Positions 59,046 through 64,000 of a stretch of DNA of 64,000 bases are shown in pieces. Under the pieces are notes generated by a model that was not told the origin of the DNA, ran no database searches, and saw only the letters and a program-made list of their open reading frames with translations. Every line of letters begins with the position of its first letter. Positions within the stretch are counted from its first letter, which is position 1. The stretch spans positions 1-64,000 of the forward strand of contig JAECQP010000002.1 in NCBI GenBank assembly GCA_015999745.1. Direction: 5' to 3'. The translations under genes and the position numbers were made by a program. The DNA is from Sphingobacteriia bacterium (GTDB lineage: Bacteria > Bacteroidota > Bacteroidia > Chitinophagales > Chitinophagaceae).

Positions 59046-59056
59046 AAACGGAAATC

Positions 59057-60448
59057 ATGAAAAAATCAGTATATTTTTATTTGCTTCTATTTTCATCTGG
59101 AATGTTAAGTTCTTGTAAAAAAGAAGATGCATTCCTGGATGTAAAACCAAACATATCATTGGTTGTTCCTTCCAATCTGGATGACTATCAGAAGCTTTTA
59201 TACAATGAAGGGGTTTTTAATACAGCCGTTGATCCAGCAATGGGTTCAATTACATCAGAGGAATATTATGTGACACCCGCTTTTTGGGCGGGCCGTCCGA
59301 TTCTTGACCGCAACCTTTATGTTTTTGGTAGTGGTTACGTTTATGAGTCGTGGCCATTGTTTACCGATTGGGAGCTTCCATATAAACAGGTTTATTATGC
59401 CAATATTGTCCTAGACAGGATAGATAAACTTGAAATTACCAATGATTACCAAACTCAATATAAAACCGTAAAAGGGCAGGCTTTATTCTTTCGTGCTCGC
59501 GCATTTTACAACTTAGTTCAAACCTTTGCCATGCCGTTTGATTCCACCAATTTTTCCACTGGGTTGGGCATACCTTTGCGACTAACATCTGATTTTAATG
59601 TTGTTATACAGCGATCTACGATCCAGCAGACTTATGATAGAATTTTGGCGGATCTGACGGCAGCAGTAGAATTTCTTCCCGTTTCAACAGCCTATCCAAC
59701 CCAGCCATCAAGAACGGCTGCCAATGCGCTTCTAGCCAGAATTTATTTGGCTATGCGGAATTATGTGAAGGCGTTGCAATACTCAGATGCTACCTTATCA
59801 TTTAAAAGCGATCTTATAGATTACAATGCACTGAGTCCTACAAATACCAATCTGTCGACCACTTATTTAAAAGAAGATATTTTCCAAGCCTCTTTGTTGT
59901 CAGGTATATTCACATTTAGTGGCTCTACAACGGTAGATACAAATTTATTGAAGCTTTATGATGATCCAAATGATCTTAGACGGACTGTTTGTTACAGAAC
60001 TAATGGGAGTAATGTTGAGTTTAGGGGTACTTATGGATTGGGCACTGGTTCAAAATATAGTGGCCTTGCTACTGATGAAATGTATTTGATTCGTGCAGAA
60101 TGCCTTGCCAGGCAGGGAAATGTGAGTGGGGCTATGACTGATGTAAACACGTTGCTGCGCACCCGATGGAAGAAGAATGGAACTTTTAGTACTTATGTTG
60201 ATAAGACGGCCCCCTCTGCAGCAGTCGCTCTCAATCTTATCCTGAAAGAAAGGAGAAAAGAGCTTCCATTCAGGGGCTTGCGGTGGACAGATATACGAAG
60301 ACTGAACCTTGAGCCAGGCTTTCAAACTACTTTAGCAAGAGTACTAAATGGCGTAACCTATATTTTGCCTCCTGGTGATCCAAGATTTGCAATGCCTATT
60401 CCACTCACTGAAATACAATTGTCAGGTATTCAGCAAAATGATAGATAA
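59057..60448 (+). CDS. RagB/SusD family nutrient uptake lipoprotein
   Basis: Lipobox LSSC; FFRARAFYNLVQTFAMPFD; LILKERRKELPFRGLRWTDIRRL. Confidence 0.95.
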   Translation: MKKSVYFYLLLFSSGMLSSCKKEDAFLDVKPNISLVVPSNLDDYQKLLYNEGVFNTAVDPAMGSITSEEYYVTPAFWAGRPILDRNLYVFGSGYVYESWPLFTDWELPYKQVYYANIVLDRIDKLEITNDYQTQYKTVKGQALFFRARAFYNLVQTFAMPFDSTNFSTGLGIPLRLTSDFNVVIQRSTIQQTYDRILADLTAAVEFLPVSTAYPTQPSRTAANALLARIYLAMRNYVKALQYSDATLSFKSDLIDYNALSPTNTNLSTTYLKEDIFQASLLSGIFTFSGSTTVDTNLLKLYDDPNDLRRTVCYRTNGSNVEFRGTYGLGTGSKYSGLATDEMYLIRAECLARQGNVSGAMTDVNTLLRTRWKKNGTFSTYVDKTAPSAAVALNLILKERRKELPFRGLRWTDIRRLNLEPGFQTTLARVLNGVTYILPPGDPRFAMPIPLTEIQLSGIQQNDR

Positions 60449-60503
60449 GTAAGTGACAGATAATTTTTATTCGCTACTACTAAACGTGATAATTCATAAT
60501 AAG

Positions 60504-62036
60504 ATGAAACAGCGATTACTTTTTTTGCTATTTATATATTCAACAACATACTTTGACTTGTATGCACAGGACCGGCCTTCCTTTAAGTGCCAACCAGTGG
60601 TTGTCAAAGGGCATTTTCAAGATTTGAGATTGGGAGATAGTTTACGAATTGGGGGAGCCATATTAGAATATGGCCTTGGAGCCAGTTCCGCTCAGAGGTA
60701 TTTTAGCGTGGGAAGCGAATCTTTTGTATTTAAATTCGACCCGATAAGAGTGCCATCACAGATTCAAATAAGAGTAGATACAATCAGAAATGGGAAAAAC
60801 ATACCATTAATGATATCTGACGTTTTTTTAATCGAGCCGGGAGACACCATTATACTTTCAAAAAATGGCAGAAAAGTAAGCTATTCAGGTACAGACAGGA
60901 AAATATCGCTCCTTCAGGAAGTTGATAAGATTGGAACAATATTAAAGAAAAAGCGATGGCAAAACGTAGAACAAATTCGACCTGTAGAGAACGATTACAA
61001 TTACCTGGATTCCGTTACTATATTACAATTATTATATCTTGAACAAATTAAGGATCAAATTTCAACTACTGCATATTCTTTATCGAAAATAGATATTCTT
61101 TGCAGTAACTTGTCTTTTAAACGCCACATTGAAAGACGGGTTGTTAACAAGGATAATTATCTAAAACTTCGGAATTTCTACAATGTTCAGGATGCCAATT
61201 TTGGAAAGGCAGAATCTATAAGAAAATCTCTTGCCAATTATTATGATAGGATAGCTGAAGAATTAAAAAGTGCAAGAGCCAAGTATTCCTTTTTTTTTCC
61301 ATACAGTAAAGCCTATTCATCACTCATTAAGCTGAATTACGAGAAAGATTCTTGTATTATACCTGATTCCCCTTTTGACCTTAGGAAGTATTATTGCTAT
61401 CTAAAAAATAATTTTGGTGGCTTGCTTCGTGAACGATTACTTGTTGATTTTGTTTTTAGCAATATCTCCACGATTGATGACCGTGGCTTTTTCATAAGGG
61501 ATGCTATGCCATATATTAAAAATCATGATTTTGTAAATTACTTATTAAAAATAAGCACAGGCGTAAAAGGCGATCCAGCGTATAATTTTACTTTACCCGA
61601 TTTGAGTGGAAACAAAGTAAGTATGGAGTCTTTAAAAGGAAAAGTGGTTGTTATGGATTTTTGGGGAACTGGTTGTGGGCCTTGTATTAAGTTGCACCCG
61701 ATATTTGATAAAGTTGTTGATTATTTTTCTGATAATTCTAATATTATATTTCTAAGTGTAAGTTTAGATGAAGACAGTTTAAAGTGGAGAAATAGCGTTA
61801 TGGGAGGAAAATATACATGCACTTCAAAGCCTAATCTTTTGAATATTTATACAGACGGACTCGGGCATAATCATCCCATGATAAAATATCATAATATACG
61901 AGGCATTCCAGCAATGGTATTAGTGAATAGTATAGGAAACATAGAGGAAAATCCAACCGATCCCTGGTCAGAAGATGGGAAGGGCTTGATAAAGAAAATT
62001 GAGTTACTAATTAAAGCAATACCTGAAGCTGATTAG
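60504..62036 (+). CDS. TlpA family thioredoxin-like protein
   Basis: FTLPDLSGNKVSMESLKGKVVVMDFWGTGCGPCIKLHPIFDKV; CxxC (CGPC), N-terminal DUF4369-like region. Confidence 0.92.
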   Translation: MKQRLLFLLFIYSTTYFDLYAQDRPSFKCQPVVVKGHFQDLRLGDSLRIGGAILEYGLGASSAQRYFSVGSESFVFKFDPIRVPSQIQIRVDTIRNGKNIPLMISDVFLIEPGDTIILSKNGRKVSYSGTDRKISLLQEVDKIGTILKKKRWQNVEQIRPVENDYNYLDSVTILQLLYLEQIKDQISTTAYSLSKIDILCSNLSFKRHIERRVVNKDNYLKLRNFYNVQDANFGKAESIRKSLANYYDRIAEELKSARAKYSFFFPYSKAYSSLIKLNYEKDSCIIPDSPFDLRKYYCYLKNNFGGLLRERLLVDFVFSNISTIDDRGFFIRDAMPYIKNHDFVNYLLKISTGVKGDPAYNFTLPDLSGNKVSMESLKGKVVVMDFWGTGCGPCIKLHPIFDKVVDYFSDNSNIIFLSVSLDEDSLKWRNSVMGGKYTCTSKPNLLNIYTDGLGHNHPMIKYHNIRGIPAMVLVNSIGNIEENPTDPWSEDGKGLIKKIELLIKAIPEAD

Positions 62037-62124
62037 AGTTGCAAGACTGCATCGATTGTCAGCTTCCCAACCGGGATGCCTAAAATTGTCGTTTTAAGCG
62101 GGCTTTGTTTTGCAAAGGTCTAAA

Positions 62125-62400
62125 CTAAGGGTAGGCACCCAGTTGCTTTGAGGGTTCAACTACATCCTCGGGGTCCGGTTCATTATTTGGTTCGGGTACG
62201 TCTGCATCATTTTCAATCAGATACGAACAGGGTTGAAGTATGACCGGGTCACAATCGCCAGTAGTAGGTTCTTCTTCAACCCAATGAAATTCTCCATCGC
62301 CATCATCTACACGGAAGATGGATTTTTCAAATTTTGTGTTAAATGCGCTACCGACAGCAAACAACAATGCCAGCAGACACAATAATCTAACCTTTTTCAT
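62125..62400 (-). CDS. DUF6520-like small secreted protein
   Basis: MKKVRLLCLLALLFAVGSAFNTKFEKS...CDPVILQPCSYLI; short signal peptide protein with Cys pair, adjacent to MauE gene. Confidence 0.7.
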   Translation of the reverse strand: MKKVRLLCLLALLFAVGSAFNTKFEKSIFRVDDGDGEFHWVEEEPTTGDCDPVILQPCSYLIENDADVPEPNNEPDPEDVVEPSKQLGAYP

Positions 62401-62477
62401 AAATGAAAATTTTGTTGTTGTTGCCTACTCTTTTTAAAGGTTTTCGGCAATCCCCTTTTTTTATAGCTATAAAGATT

Positions 62478-62918
62478 TTAAGCGATGGAAATTTCCGCTT
62501 TATGGTTTGTTTTGTGTTTTTCGAGCCATAGACCGATCATGCTGATAGCGGTAAAGAAAAGGTTGATATAAAAATGATTTTCCCATGTGAGCTTTTCCAT
62601 TATCCCACCGCAAATACATGGTTTTTTTGCTATGATGTTAAAGGCGAACAATGCAGCATATATCGTAAAAGCCACCATTAATGAAAGAGCTACTTTTAAA
62701 GCAGGACGCCTCGTTCTGTCAAAGAATAGTAATCCTGCAATTAATAGTTCAGCAGCAGGTAAAGTAGAGGCAATAAACCAGCCCATCCAATCGGGGAAAG
62801 GTTGTGTTTTCATTGCATCAAAAAAGACAGGGTAATTGATGAACTTGCTAATACTTACGTAGGCAAATAATAGGATGAGCAAGGCGCAGCAAAGTTCCAG
62901 CCAGATTGACTTTTTCAT
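62478..62918 (-). CDS. MauE/DoxX family redox-associated membrane protein
   Basis: 4 TM; SISKFINYPVFFDAMKTQPFPDWMGWFIASTLPAAELLIAGLLFF; CICGG motif. Confidence 0.87.
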   Translation of the reverse strand: MKKSIWLELCCALLILLFAYVSISKFINYPVFFDAMKTQPFPDWMGWFIASTLPAAELLIAGLLFFDRTRRPALKVALSLMVAFTIYAALFAFNIIAKKPCICGGIMEKLTWENHFYINLFFTAISMIGLWLEKHKTNHKAEISIA

Positions 62919-63375
62919 ACAGTAGCATTTAATACATCAATGAAGCGGGTAGAGATATTTGTATTCCATCAGGCGCAGAAAGTAAATGCCCGTTTGTCAC
63001 AGGCATTTACGGATATTCACTTACGATACGGAGGAGGTTGCTATCAATTACGTAATACTAAGTTAGATATAAAATATCAGCTTTTCATTTTCTAACAAAT
63101 GTATTTAGCGTTGGTAAGTGTTATCCATTAGTTCGCTTTGCCGTATTGGTTAGCTGTCAACTATTTTTTCTCCTTCTCTCTTGTTCATTCCAAAGAGCTA
63201 AATCGTTTTTGCATTTTAAGTTATCTAACATTTTATGAAGTTCGTTCGGTTTTTGTAAAATTCAACATGTCAATAAGCGTGAGTAATGCGATCGGTAGAT
63301 GGATAATATGGTTGGAACTTTTATCTTGCAGTATCATAGGATAAGGTTTAATGGTTAATGGTATTTGATTAGTGC

Positions 63376-63412
63376 GACCTCCCTGTTCATGGGGAATAGG
63401 GAGGTCTTTTTA
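63376..63412 (+). terminator. Intrinsic terminator/attenuator-like hairpin
   Basis: GACCTCCCT-(13 nt)-AGGGAGGTC followed by TTTTTT. Confidence 0.75.
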
Positions 63413-63460
63413 ACCAAATTGCATTTAGGTTGTCCTAAAGAGTAAAACTAAATCTGTACT

Positions 63461-63949
63461 ATGGCATTACAAGTATTGGCTGTGAGTAGTGATAACCATG
63501 CTGCGTTATGGCAGCTTGAATGTAGTTTAAAGAAAGATGAAATATTTAGCAGGCGAAGCATAGAGATTATGAGTTTTTGCACACTGCGTAATGCTTTACA
63601 TGTGTTCAATTGTTTGCGCCCAGATGTGCTTTTAATAAATGTAAAATGGCTTGAGTTTTCCCGTGTTGAAAGAGTACAAGAGATCATTGTGCAGCTAACG
63701 GAATTGGAACCGGCAGCTAATATTGTGGTTATGACGCCAAACTACTGTTCACATACCCAACAATACATGCAGTTATCCGGTGTTAAGGGTTACGTATATC
63801 TTGATTCTCCATTCTTTACGGAAAGGGAAGTGTGGGAACATTTTGTTGTTTCACTTGAATATGCGGCAAAGGGGGAGTCTTTTTTTTGTTGCCCGTCCTC
63901 GCAGCAGAAATGGCAATTTCAAAGCTGTTTGGCAGATCGGCCAGCGTAG
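63461..63949 (+). CDS. Degenerate response-regulator receiver-like protein (possible frameshift near 3' end)
   Basis: LRNALHVFNCLRPDVLLINVKWLEF matches REC beta3 but D->N; T8 tract at 63880-63887 with plausible -1 frame extension to TAA at 63967-63969. Confidence 0.55.
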   Translation: MALQVLAVSSDNHAALWQLECSLKKDEIFSRRSIEIMSFCTLRNALHVFNCLRPDVLLINVKWLEFSRVERVQEIIVQLTELEPAANIVVMTPNYCSHTQQYMQLSGVKGYVYLDSPFFTEREVWEHFVVSLEYAAKGESFFCCPSSQQKWQFQSCLADRPA

Positions 63950-64000
63950 AATGTGATATTGACAGGTAATTTTCTTGAAATCCGTAAACAATCCGCAATA

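Noticed and set aside
63138-63344. 68-aa plus-strand ORF
   Set aside because: No clear RBS or family; kept only as part of a possible ncRNA/leader region
1-64000. CRISPR arrays, tRNA/rRNA genes, transposases, prophage genes, known anti-phage operons
   Set aside because: None recognised on reading; tRNA absence should be confirmed with tRNAscan-SE

Overview
The window is chromosomal DNA from a Bacteroidota bacterium, probably Chitinophagaceae-like. The evidence is SusC/SusD, FecR and ECF-sigma genes, TAnnTTTG-type promoters, MetX/MetZ, and M56/BlaR1-TonB fusions. About 57 CDS are supported, nearly all recognisable core or housekeeping genes. No rRNA, tRNA, CRISPR array, prophage or transposase was recognised. 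Most of roughly 2.4-55 kb is ordinary core genome: map, metZ/metX, lpxB, surE, guaA, sucAB, mnmA, ssb, lysC, queA, ccm genes, gdh, amn, tdk, waaA, and a nucleotide-sugar cassette. The two ends are more AT-rich and accessory: a VOC fragment, a DUF4440 gene and a class A beta-lactamase on the left; SusC barrel/SusD/TlpA/DUF6520/MauE and a degenerate receiver on the right. The best leads are: (i) a possible alternative-pairing RNA switch between fecR and susC (GCTCAAA / TTTGAGC / GCTCAAA, the last copy just upstream of the susC start); (ii) a self-cleavable-looking XRE-S24 repressor with a candidate operator in its own promoter, convergent with a partial ligase-associated DNA-repair module; (iii) twin BlaI-type dyad operators 20 bp apart upstream of a BlaI/M56-plug-TonB fusion pair; (iv) a U-UUU-UUU slippery site in a degenerate receiver gene whose -1 frame looks more authentic than the 0 frame; (v) structured 5' leaders of amn and queA; (vi) a composition break inside susC. 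All calls come from reading the sequence and the supplied ORF translations; no searches or folding programs were run.
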